In this document: piece after piece, positions 31,855 through 39,151 of the stretch
Numbering within the stretch: the first letter of the stretch is position 1
Layout of the letters: each line of letters starts with the position of its first letter
Source of the DNA: a virus
Reading direction: 5' to 3' (one strand)
Length of the DNA: 39,268 nt
IMG/VR virus record: IMGVR_UViG_3300032177_000031
Span: 1-39,268 of that record
Made by a program: the position numbers and the translations under genes
The notes under the pieces: generated by a model
Database searches by the model: none
What the model saw: only the letters and a program-made list of their open reading frames with translations
What the model was told of the DNA's origin: nothing

Positions 31855-33471
31855 ATGCTCACTGAAGGACCCGTATTTTGTTCCACCTATAAGTGCAACA
31901 GAAGCGCAAGCGAAAAGCATCCCGAAACAGGTAGACCTCTCTGTAATAAGTGTCTTGCAGCCGTTCCCCAAACGGGACTCAAGAAGGAAGCTGTTGAGTA
32001 TGGTGATAAGAGGGACCACAAGGAAATCCAAATCTTCCATAAGGGCAAATATATGGCGACGACCTCATGGTCAAAGACTGCAAAGGAAGCAAAAGAACGA
32101 TACTTGAGAGCACACCCAGAACATACAGCATCAGATGTTTACACAAGTTTCAAACCAATGAAGGAAGCAGTCGAACAGATCGACGAACTCAGCAAGAACA
32201 CACTCGGAAGCTATGTGAAGAAGTCTGCGTCCTCAGTCCAGAAGCACTCTGCACAACTCGGATACTACGGAGCGAAGAGGGGTGTCGATAACCGAGCGAT
32301 GGCCGCACAAGATAAGTCCAAAGTCTCCAAGAGAATCACGGGTATCAAACACGCAACCAATAGACTGATGAAAGAAGAACTGATGAAAGAAGAACTGATG
32401 AAAGAAGAACGGGGACCACATTTTGGTGGGCATGAGGCTAATTATCAACCGGGGGGAGCGCGGGCCCATTCGGGTTTTGGAAGCCAGTTTAGTTCTACTT
32501 ATGCGGGTGAGGGACCTGAGGCACGGATTAAAAGGCGTGGGGGCAATAAAAACACCCTCAAACAACATGGTTATAAACACACCTCGGATAATAAGGAAAA
32601 TCCTAATCGTCCACAGGAAATTTTTACACACCCCAGTGGTCACCGCACCATTCTACACCCCGCTGGAGCGACATGGGCCCACTATCAAAAAAATGGTGAC
32701 CATAAATATGGAGAAACTACAGCCGATCTAGCCGCACACTTAGAAAAAGTTCATGGTGCATTGAAAGAAGAACGAGACCTCCAACAGTCCAGAGCACTCG
32801 CCTCGAAAATTCGTTCAAAAATAGTAAAAAAACAACTCAACAAAGCATCCAAAGAAAAGAAGGAGAATAATATGCACGAGCAATTCGCGCCAATCTGTGA
32901 TTTCATCACACTTATCGCCAATCAGCAGCCAGGTGAAGCAACCCCAATTTTCAATGATCTCATGGGTGCTCGCGTGTTGGATGCAATGCAGGGCTACAAG
33001 CAGGAAATCGCTCAAACATTGTTCGCCCCTACTGCTGATAATCTCTCAGAAGAGACTGAGCAGATCGACGAACTCAGCAAGAGAACACTGAAGAGATATA
33101 TTGGTAACGCGGTCCCCGATTTAGCACACCATGCGGGAATGTCTGGATATTACACCGGAAAGCCGATGTATAGGACCTCTCAATTGAGAGACAATACCTC
33201 ACAAGCGATGATAACTCATAATCGAAAAGAAAAGACACGTTCATCAGGTATTTCTAGGGCCGCCTCTAAGTTGGAAGAATCTGAACAGTTGGATGAAATG
33301 TCCACCCGTAAAGATTTTCAACAAGTCGCAGACGTGATTAAGGCCCATCCTAGTGCTGCAAAGCGCAAGGAACTCGCAACTCATCATGCAGGAATTTTCA
33401 AGGCACAGAATCCTCGTTTCGATCACAAGCGTTTCTTTGCAGCCGCGAATGCAGGCGAACCCGGAGTGTAA
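31855..33471 (+). CDS. putative prohead core/internal head protein with N-terminal zinc ribbon (538 aa)
   Basis: Position between portal 20 and protease 21 is that of T4 core genes 67 and 68. Residues 9-33 form Cys-X4-Cys and Cys-X2-Cys pairs (C9, C14, C30, C33), a likely zinc ribbon. About 50-100 is a charged domain (KEIQIFHKGKYMATTSWSKT). EQIDELSKNTLGSYVKKS (about 104) and EQIDELSKRTLKRYIGN (about 403) start two copies of a helical module common in head proteins of environmental T4-like phages (recalled). Between them lie a triple LMKEE repeat, a His/Gly-rich segment and a QQPGEATPIFNDLMGARVLD helix unit. MLTE/G at the N-terminus fits the gp21 cleavage pattern. The core role is inferred. 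Confidence 0.65.
   Translation: MLTEGPVFCSTYKCNRSASEKHPETGRPLCNKCLAAVPQTGLKKEAVEYGDKRDHKEIQIFHKGKYMATTSWSKTAKEAKERYLRAHPEHTASDVYTSFKPMKEAVEQIDELSKNTLGSYVKKSASSVQKHSAQLGYYGAKRGVDNRAMAAQDKSKVSKRITGIKHATNRLMKEELMKEELMKEERGPHFGGHEANYQPGGARAHSGFGSQFSSTYAGEGPEARIKRRGGNKNTLKQHGYKHTSDNKENPNRPQEIFTHPSGHRTILHPAGATWAHYQKNGDHKYGETTADLAAHLEKVHGALKEERDLQQSRALASKIRSKIVKKQLNKASKEKKENNMHEQFAPICDFITLIANQQPGEATPIFNDLMGARVLDAMQGYKQEIAQTLFAPTADNLSEETEQIDELSKRTLKRYIGNAVPDLAHHAGMSGYYTGKPMYRTSQLRDNTSQAMITHNRKEKTRSSGISRAASKLEESEQLDEMSTRKDFQQVADVIKAHPSAAKRKELATHHAGIFKAQNPRFDHKRFFAAANAGEPGV
32365..32409 (+). repeat. three perfect 15-bp tandem repeats (LMKEE)
   Basis: CTGATGAAAGAAGAA occurs three times in a row in frame, encoding LMKEE three times. 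The length is a multiple of three, so copy-number change would keep the frame. Confidence 0.95.
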
Positions 33472-34712
33472 TGAAGTATCCTGAAGAGTTTTCCCACGAA
33501 GCGGTCAATAAGCGTTCTCTCAAAGCTGCAAGAAGTCTTGACAGTTACCGACGTTCCTCGAAGGTCAAGACAGACCTCGACGATGCGAGAATGGACAAGA
33601 AGGAACGACGACCCTTGAAAGAATTCACTGAACTTCGCGCTGAATTGATCGATGAGAATGTAAGTGTTGCACACACCACAATGCCCCCGAACATTCTGAT
33701 TCTCAGACGTAAGACCGTACGACAATTCCCAAACAACACGATGGTTGCTTTATACTTCAATGACAAGCTGAACCAGTACTTCTCGATTCCTTATGGGAGT
33801 GGGGTGGAAAGTGTTGTGAGCCCAGTCAACGTCAACATAAACGAGGAGCATCAACCTGGAGACACCGTGCGCTATCGACTGGGTACTGAAGGACATCTTC
33901 GAGTCGGAACAGTCAAGCAAGTGATGCCCGAACACCTAGTTGTGAACCGCGGTGGGTTTCACTATAAGGTGCCCCATGCTGCCGTAGTCCACAATGAACG
34001 CACAGGGTATACACGCAAAGAGTTGAACGAAGAAACAGTGTTGGAAATGAGGGATCTGAGTCACCCATCACAGGTAAAAGCCTATTATGGTGCACAAAGA
34101 AAATACGAACAGTGGGCTGGGGATTTTGAAGATCATGTCCTTGATACGAATGCTGCACACACTGGGAAAATAGATTGGGATACAGCCCACTCTCTTCATA
34201 AGCAAGGACACAAACCAGATGTCGCGGCTAAGAAATATACCGATTCGCACCCGACACCATTTGAATCACATTTTCACAAAGAAGAAGTCGTCAACGAAAT
34301 TTCGATCCCTGTGGCCTCTCGCGCCTATCATGCCAGGCAGCAACGAGGCCTCGATGCCATGAACAAAGGTGATTATTCGACGGCGCTCCCCCATTTCAAA
34401 AAGGCACTCACCACGATGCGCCTACGATCTAAGAAGTATGAGCGTGAGGTTAAGGTAGAGACGGTCAAAGAAGACGTGATTCAAGAAGATGTCATCAGTC
34501 ATTTACAGAAAGTGAAAGCATTCGCTACGAATAAGCCTTTGTATCACAAAGACGGGTCTCAGACGAGGGTAGACCCCACAACCGCCAATGCCTTACTCAC
34601 TGTGCATGGAGCCTTGCACCCTGATAATCGCAAGAAGTTTGCGGATGCCCTGGAACACTCAAAAGGAAAATTCAATCGTATGCTTGATTTTACTTGGCGC
34701 CAGGTTAAGTAA
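33471..34712 (+). CDS. unrecognised head-region protein (413 aa)
   Basis: I do not recognise the whole protein. The N-terminal ~65 residues are charged and helical (RSLKAARSLDSYRRSSKVKT). About 70-120 is beta-rich (NILILRRKTVRQFPNNTMVA). About 127-185 reads like a small SH3-like barrel (GDTVRYRLGTEGHLRVGTVK). About 220-255 has GKIDWDTAHSLHKQGHKPDV, and 280-310 a TPR-like helix pair (RQQRGLDAMNKGDYSTALPH). The C-terminus is helical (NRKKFADALEHSKGKFNRML). Its ATG overlaps the previous stop (TAATG) and its own stop overlaps the next ATG, so it is coupled to the core genes. A minor core or internal head protein is the best guess. Confidence 0.55.
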   Translation: MKYPEEFSHEAVNKRSLKAARSLDSYRRSSKVKTDLDDARMDKKERRPLKEFTELRAELIDENVSVAHTTMPPNILILRRKTVRQFPNNTMVALYFNDKLNQYFSIPYGSGVESVVSPVNVNINEEHQPGDTVRYRLGTEGHLRVGTVKQVMPEHLVVNRGGFHYKVPHAAVVHNERTGYTRKELNEETVLEMRDLSHPSQVKAYYGAQRKYEQWAGDFEDHVLDTNAAHTGKIDWDTAHSLHKQGHKPDVAAKKYTDSHPTPFESHFHKEEVVNEISIPVASRAYHARQQRGLDAMNKGDYSTALPHFKKALTTMRLRSKKYEREVKVETVKEDVIQEDVISHLQKVKAFATNKPLYHKDGSQTRVDPTTANALLTVHGALHPDNRKKFADALEHSKGKFNRMLDFTWRQVK

Positions 34713-35107
34713 TGAACGCCGTGACACTCATTGCCGAGGGCCGTTTCATTGATGCTGGTGCCATGATTCAGAAGTTCCTCAATCAGATCGTGGAGAAGAA
34801 GCTCGCGGTGCTCAGAAAAGTGATTACCGAGTCGATGTTTACGGAAGCGAATCGAATGAAACAAGGGCGCACAATTCTGATTAGACGCCGTATTCGCAAG
34901 GGAAAAGTTCAGCGCATGATTCGCAAATCCGCAGTGAAGGGATTCACATTGCGACACGGAAAGATCACACGAATTCCCGCAGCTAAGCGCATTCATATGA
35001 GGATCGTGCAAAGGAGAGCAGCAAGAAAACGCCGCTCACATATGCAGCAAACATTGAGAAAGCGAAAACTCTCAATGCGGAAGAGAAAAGCTTACGGGAT
35101 ACATTAA
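34712..35107 (+). CDS. Arg/Lys-rich prohead core-like protein (131 aa)
   Basis: The N-terminal ~50 residues are amphipathic helices (LIAEGRFIDAGAMIQKFLNQ); the rest is extremely basic (TILIRRRIRKGKVQRMIRKS, KRIHMRIVQRRAARKRRS, MQQTLRKRKLSMRKRKAYG). Small proteins with this RIRKGKVQRR...RGGKLTR...RRRR layout sit between portal and protease genes of T4-like cyanophages, in the place of T4 gene 68 (recalled). LIAE/G at residues 6-10 fits the gp21 cleavage rule. It may bind DNA or the acidic gp22 scaffold inside the prohead. ATG 34712 overlaps the preceding stop. Confidence 0.7.
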   Translation: MNAVTLIAEGRFIDAGAMIQKFLNQIVEKKLAVLRKVITESMFTEANRMKQGRTILIRRRIRKGKVQRMIRKSAVKGFTLRHGKITRIPAAKRIHMRIVQRRAARKRRSHMQQTLRKRKLSMRKRKAYGIH

Positions 35108-35116
35108 GGAGAGAAT

Positions 35117-35515
35117 ATGTCATACGAATTAGTTAATAGAATTAAGGGTCCTTCCACACTGATGGTTGTTGATGGCTCAGTAACAATCAATCTGGGCGAT
35201 CTTGCTGTAGCAGTCGCAAATATCAGCGGAGTTATCAAGGGAAATGTTGAAAATGTCACAACCGCCATCATCACGTCTTGTAAGTGGTCCACACCAGTCG
35301 GTGGCACTGTGAAGATCAGCCGCGATGCAGGGGGTGTTGCGACGGGTCCGAATCTCGTAGCGAATCTTTCGGGCACGAATCAATGGATTCACAACGAAGT
35401 ACCGTTTGCCAATACACCAACAGGAAATATCGCAGTCGCTATTACTGGAGGTGGAACCGTTTATCTGACGATCAAGAAGGAAGCGGTCTATAACGTACAG
35501 ACCCAGAGTATCTAA
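35117..35515 (+). CDS. small beta-rich head-region protein (132 aa)
   Basis: AAGGAGAG lies upstream of ATG 35117. The sequence is almost all beta-strand and turn: PSTLMVVDGSVTINLGDLAV, TSCKWSTPVGGTVKISRDAG, NLSGTNQWIHNEVPF and NIAVAITGGGTVYLTIKKEA. It looks like a compact beta-sandwich with one Cys and no membrane segment. Similar small proteins occur in the head region of marine T4-like phages as far as I recall, without known role. Capsid decoration or an internal structural part is possible; the context supports a virion role and nothing more specific. Confidence 0.6.
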   Translation: MSYELVNRIKGPSTLMVVDGSVTINLGDLAVAVANISGVIKGNVENVTTAIITSCKWSTPVGGTVKISRDAGGVATGPNLVANLSGTNQWIHNEVPFANTPTGNIAVAITGGGTVYLTIKKEAVYNVQTQSI

Positions 35516-35731
35516 ATGAAGTCATTTAAGGAATTTATTGCAGAGGGAATCCGAAAGACACCCGCTCAGAAGAAAGCGTGGGATGCGTATAAATTTGCGG
35601 AACAACAACAGGATAGATACCTGGGAAGTGTGTTCGTAAATTCTCATGGTCAGCGTCAGCATGAAGGGAAAGTAAAAGCAGCGTATGATGAATGCAAGCG
35701 ACTCGGTATGGGCGTAGAACACGGGCTATAA
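35516..35731 (+). CDS. 71-aa protein with T4-like capsid-targeting sequence, probable internal head protein
   Basis: The N-terminus MKSFKEFIAE/G resembles the capsid targeting sequence of T4 internal proteins IPII and IPIII (MKTYQEFIAE, recalled), which sends them into the prohead core and is removed by gp21 after Glu. The (I/L)-x-E rule is met at IAE. The remaining ~60 residues are helical and charged (KKAWDAYKFAEQQQDRYLG, KVKAAYDECKRLGMG), giving a small soluble protein that could be packaged and ejected with DNA. ATG 35516 follows the previous stop without a gap, and protease gene 21 starts 19 bases later. The targeting motif is visible; ejection and function are inference. Confidence 0.65.
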   Translation: MKSFKEFIAEGIRKTPAQKKAWDAYKFAEQQQDRYLGSVFVNSHGQRQHEGKVKAAYDECKRLGMGVEHGL

Positions 35732-35750
35732 GCCAAAAGGAGAGATAAAA

Positions 35751-36431
35751 GTGAAACTCATAAAGGAGTGGTGCGATAACGTACAAGTGCTTGAGGAATC
35801 TGATAAAGAATCGGGTAGAAAGTCCTTCTATATTGAAGGAATCTTCATGCAGGCCGATAAGACAAACAAGAACCGACGCAAGTATGCGTTTGAGTCTCTA
35901 AACAGAGAAGTGGAGCGATATAAGAAAAATTATATCAATGAAAACCGAGCCTTCGGTGAACTTGGACACCCTGATACACCTACGGTTAATCTTCCTCTCG
36001 TCAGTCACATGATTAAGGAACTGAGGGCTGAGGGAAAAGATTTCTACGGTAAAGCAAAAATCTTGGGTGGTCCAATGGGGACTCCGAACGGCAAGATCGT
36101 GGAATGTCTATTGACAGAAGGAGCAAAAATAGGAGTCTCAACCCGTGGATTGGGAACCCTTGTACGTGGTGCTGATGGAGTCGATCTAGTTCAGGACGAT
36201 TTTCAGTTGTCCACAGCAGGGGATATCGTTGCAGACCCCTCCGCTCATGATGCCTTTGTCAGGGGGATCATGGAAAATAAGGACTGGATTCTGATGGATG
36301 GGGTGTATGTGGGCAGAGATGCCGAGCAAGCAAAAATGATTATAAATAAAACATCTAGCAGGCAACTACATGAGACGTGCGTAAGATTGTTTGAGGACTA
36401 TTTGAAAGCTCTTACTGGAAAGCCTAGATAG
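35751..36431 (+). CDS. 21: prohead core protease gp21
   Basis: The product (226 aa; T4 gp21 is 212) has SFYIEGIFMQADKTNKNRRK, AFGELGHPDTPTVNLPLVSH with the catalytic-type His73, and KIGVSTRGLGTLVRG with the catalytic-type Ser130. This is the T4 prohead protease pattern (MEROPS S80). It cleaves scaffold, core proteins and the capsid precursor after (I/L)-x-E, then degrades itself. GTG 35751 is the start, with AAAAGGAGAG nine bases upstream; no ATG alternative keeps the conserved N-terminus. It lies between candidate substrates on both sides. A TATAAATA motif lies inside the gene near its 3' end. Confidence 0.95.
   Translation: MKLIKEWCDNVQVLEESDKESGRKSFYIEGIFMQADKTNKNRRKYAFESLNREVERYKKNYINENRAFGELGHPDTPTVNLPLVSHMIKELRAEGKDFYGKAKILGGPMGTPNGKIVECLLTEGAKIGVSTRGLGTLVRGADGVDLVQDDFQLSTAGDIVADPSAHDAFVRGIMENKDWILMDGVYVGRDAEQAKMIINKTSSRQLHETCVRLFEDYLKALTGKPR
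36341..36348 (+). promoter_or_regulatory. TATAAATA motif inside gene 21
   Basis: This exact late-promoter consensus lies in the 3' part of gene 21 (codons for IINK), 108 bases upstream of a second exact copy before gene 22. It may be a second start for the scaffold/capsid transcript or a coding coincidence. Confidence 0.4.
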
Positions 36432-36448
36432 TTACAAATCTCGAAAAG

Positions 36449-36456
36449 TATAAATA
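36449..36456 (+). promoter_or_regulatory. T4-type late promoter, perfect TATAAATA
   Basis: An exact TATAAATA lies in the 48-base gap between genes 21 and 22, 24 bases before ATG 36480. CAAGGAGAC is the ribosome site. It probably drives genes 22 and 23, as gene 23 lacks an exact motif of its own. Confidence 0.75.
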
Positions 36457-36479
36457 ATCATCACAACAAGGAGACTTTT

Positions 36480-37661
36480 ATGAGCAAGACACTGATGGAA
36501 GCCGCAGCCGATATTCTCAATGCCAGCAAGTCTAGTGCACCCGGAATGCCGATGGTAAAATCTCCTCAGGGTTTCGAGGATTTGGGAGGAGTCACACCCC
36601 ATAAAGCAACACCAGATAAGATCGAAGTGGGTGCTAGGGCAGCAACACCTCCTGGAAAGCTGCCTTCTTCCGATACCAAGGCACCAGCAAAGAAGTTATC
36701 AGGATCAGATGCCGAAACTATCGATCCTACAGAAGAGGGATCGGAAGAGAACGAAGAAGAATCTGCACGTCAGGCCCGCATTGAAGCAGGACTCCGTTCA
36801 GGATACCTCAAGGAAGAGGACAAGGACGACGATGATGACGACAAGGACGATGACGACAAGGATGATGACGATGATGACAAGGACGACGAGGAGGAAAAGA
36901 AGGAACTTAAGGAAGCGTGGCTTGCAGAACTCAGGGGGGATGTTGCCGCAATCTTAGCATCTGAAACTTCCCTTCCAAAGGAATTTGCCTCCAAGATCGG
37001 TACGATCTACGAAGCTCGCGTAACAGATAAGGTTCTTACCATTCAAGAAGCCATCGAAGAAGAATACTCTGTTAAGTTTGAGAACGCTGTCATAGCAGTC
37101 CGTGAAGAATTGTCTGAAAAAGTCAATACGTACCTTGATTATGTGGTTGAGCAGTGGATGGATCAGAACGAACTCGCCATCGAAAAGGGACTTCGTTCCG
37201 AATTGACCGAAGAATTTATCGGTGGATTGCGTAACTTGTTCCTCGAAAGCTTCATCGACGTACCTACTGAAAAGGTCGACCTCGTTGATGAACTCGCCAC
37301 AAAGATTGAAGAATTAACCAGCCAGTTGAATGAAGAAGTCGCTAAAGGCATGGCTCTTAAACAGCAACTCGGAGAATCCAAGAAAGAAGAAATCCTCAAC
37401 AACGTTTGTGAAGGATTGACACAAACCCAAGTTGAGAAGATTCGCCACATCGCAGAGAGTGTCGAATTCACCGCAGAAGGTGATTATATCAGCGCAGTGT
37501 CTACAATCCGAGAGAACTACTTCCCAATCAACACGGGGAAGAAAACTGACGTGAATGCAAAATTATTGAGAGAAGCTTCTGAAATTGTAGAAGAAAAGAC
37601 TCCAATTCTTGATGCAGGTGTCGCGTCTGTTGTAGCTTCTCTTAAACAGGGAATGAAATAA
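36480..37661 (+). CDS. 22: prohead scaffold (major core protein) gp22
   Basis: The product (393 aa; T4 gp22 is 269) lies between protease and major capsid as in T4. The N-terminal half is disordered and charged, with a pure acidic run at 112-140 (KEEDKDDDDDDKDDDD and on). The C-terminal half is helical (LKEAWLAELRGDVAAILASE, EFASKIGTIYEARVTDKV, LDYVVEQWMDQNELAIEKGL, LFLESFIDVP, TQVEKIRHIAESVEF), matching gp22 of T4-like marine phages. It templates the prohead and is then cut up by gp21. TLME/A at residues 4-8 is one possible cleavage site. The longer acidic N-terminus is the main departure from T4. Confidence 0.9.
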   Translation: MSKTLMEAAADILNASKSSAPGMPMVKSPQGFEDLGGVTPHKATPDKIEVGARAATPPGKLPSSDTKAPAKKLSGSDAETIDPTEEGSEENEEESARQARIEAGLRSGYLKEEDKDDDDDDKDDDDKDDDDDDKDDEEEKKELKEAWLAELRGDVAAILASETSLPKEFASKIGTIYEARVTDKVLTIQEAIEEEYSVKFENAVIAVREELSEKVNTYLDYVVEQWMDQNELAIEKGLRSELTEEFIGGLRNLFLESFIDVPTEKVDLVDELATKIEELTSQLNEEVAKGMALKQQLGESKKEEILNNVCEGLTQTQVEKIRHIAESVEFTAEGDYISAVSTIRENYFPINTGKKTDVNAKLLREASEIVEEKTPILDAGVASVVASLKQGMK

Positions 37662-37692
37662 TCACCAATACCAAATAACAAGGAGTACTATT

Positions 37693-39033
37693 ATGTTTTT
37701 AGCTGAAGATTTAGTCAAGAAGTGGACCCCAGTCCTCGACTTTGAAGGGCTTCCTGCCATCACCGACCCACACCGTCGCGCAGTCACGGCAATCGTCCTG
37801 GAGAACCAGGAAAGTATGCTCAAGACCGAAGCCGGAATTCTCCTCTCAGAAACAGCATTGAACGCAACGGGTGGGGGACTCACGGGCGCAGCAACAGCAA
37901 CCGGTCCTATGGCTGGTTACGATCCAATCCTTATCAGCTTGGTTCGTCGTTCCTTGCCTAACTTGATTGCGTATGACATCTGCGGCGTCCAGCCAATGAC
38001 CGGTCCTACGGGATTGATTTTCGCAATGCGTTCCAATTACTCCTCAGGTGGTGCACGTACTGACGAAGCATTCTATGACGAAGCAAATACCGGTTTCACA
38101 GGCGATCTCGGTGCACAAACTGCATTGACATTGGCTACAACAGCGAACACTGCCGCAGTGTTTGAAACTGGAACTCTCGGAGTCAACTCAGGAAAGGGAA
38201 TGTCCACTTCCACAGCAGAAGGCTTGGGTAGTGGTCAAGCATTCTCCGAAATGGGATTCAGCATTGAAAAGGTCACCGTGACTGCAAAGACACGCGCCCT
38301 CAAGGCTGAGTACACGTTGGAATTGGCACAGGATTTGAAGGCTGTTCATGGACTCGACGCCGAGACAGAACTCTCCAACATCCTCTCCGCCGAAGTGCTA
38401 TCAGAAATCAACCGTGAAGTAATCCGCACCATCTATCAAGTCGCCAAAGTCGGATGTCAAGTAGGCACGACCAAGGTTGGTACTTTCGACCTCGACACCG
38501 ATTCAAACGGACGTTGGATGGTAGAAAAGATCAAGGGACTTGTGTTCCAGATCGAACGCGAAGCAAACGTCATTGCTAAACAGACACGTCGCGGCAAGGG
38601 CAACGTAGTGGTCTGTTCTTCAGACGTAGCCTCAGCGTTGGCACTCGCAGGAGTGTTGGACTATCAGGGTGCACTGAAGGATCAGATTTCATTGAGTGTG
38701 GACGACACAGGCAACACGTTTGCAGGAACTCTGATGGGAAGATACAAGGTCTACATCGATCCTTACTTCCCAGCCTCCCAGTCTACGGAATTCGCAGTTG
38801 TCGGGTATAAGGGTTCTAATGCGTTTGACGCAGGAATCTTCTACTGCCCATACGTTCCATTGCAGATGGTCCGTGCAATCGACACCGCGACGTTCCAACC
38901 AAAGATCGGATTCAAGACTCGTTACGGACTCGTTGCGAACCCATTCGCAGAAGGAACCGTGCAGGGATCGGGAGCCTTGACCGTCCGAGCGAACATGTAC
39001 TACCGCGCACTCAAAGTCGCAAACATTGCGTAA
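37693..39033 (+). CDS. 23: major capsid protein gp23
   Basis: The product (446 aa, before processing) has the T4-type pattern LVKKWTPVLDFEGLPAITDP, ATGPMAGYDPILISLVRRSL, NLIAYDICGVQPMTGPTGLI, FSEMGFSIEKVTVTAKTRAL, KAEYTLELAQDLKAVHGLDA and YVPLQMVRAIDTATFQPKIG, an HK97-fold capsid. The N-terminal ~53 residues are the probable propeptide, ending LLSE/T, which fits gp21 cleavage and parallels the T4 cut at residue 65. AAGGAG precedes ATG 37693. It is the last gene before a strong terminator, and no gene 24 vertex homologue follows in the visible sequence. Confidence 0.97.
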   Translation: MFLAEDLVKKWTPVLDFEGLPAITDPHRRAVTAIVLENQESMLKTEAGILLSETALNATGGGLTGAATATGPMAGYDPILISLVRRSLPNLIAYDICGVQPMTGPTGLIFAMRSNYSSGGARTDEAFYDEANTGFTGDLGAQTALTLATTANTAAVFETGTLGVNSGKGMSTSTAEGLGSGQAFSEMGFSIEKVTVTAKTRALKAEYTLELAQDLKAVHGLDAETELSNILSAEVLSEINREVIRTIYQVAKVGCQVGTTKVGTFDLDTDSNGRWMVEKIKGLVFQIEREANVIAKQTRRGKGNVVVCSSDVASALALAGVLDYQGALKDQISLSVDDTGNTFAGTLMGRYKVYIDPYFPASQSTEFAVVGYKGSNAFDAGIFYCPYVPLQMVRAIDTATFQPKIGFKTRYGLVANPFAEGTVQGSGALTVRANMYYRALKVANIA

Positions 39034-39064
39034 TTGAGCCAGCAGTAGAGTGTTTCAAAGTTGA

Positions 39065-39095
39065 GGGGACTCCGAAAGGGGTCCCCTTTTCTTTT
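39065..39095 (+). terminator. intrinsic terminator after gene 23 (GAAA tetraloop)
   Basis: GGGGACTCC, loop GAAA, GGGGTCCCC (39065-39086) form a nine-pair stem (one T-G pair) with a GNRA loop, followed by TTTTCTTTT. It lies 31 bases after the capsid stop codon and ends the head transcript. Confidence 0.92.
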
Positions 39096-39098
39096 CCC

Positions 39099-39127
39099 TT
39101 GACAACACTCCTAAATAGTGATATGCT
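39099..39127 (+). promoter_or_regulatory. sigma70-type promoter candidate (TTGACA-17-TATGCT)
   Basis: A perfect -35 TTGACA (39099-39104) is separated by exactly 17 bases from TATGCT (39122-39127), which keeps four of six -10 positions. It lies just past the gene 23 terminator and upstream of the small gene at 39152. This suggests early or constitutive expression by host polymerase. Confidence 0.6.
39110..39117 (+). promoter_or_regulatory. weak late promoter-like motif (CCTAAATA)
   Basis: CCTAAATA keeps the TAAATA part of the late motif. It lies inside the spacer of the sigma70-type promoter and about 35 bases before ATG 39152, so the downstream gene might also have late expression. Confidence 0.3.
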
Positions 39128-39151
39128 CGAACTTATTTAACGGGAGGTTTT

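Noticed and set aside
36815-36903. Acidic-codon-rich GAC/GAT/AAG tract as a DNA satellite
   Set aside because: Asp codons alternate irregularly between GAC and GAT, so selection is on the protein composition and not a tandem DNA repeat.
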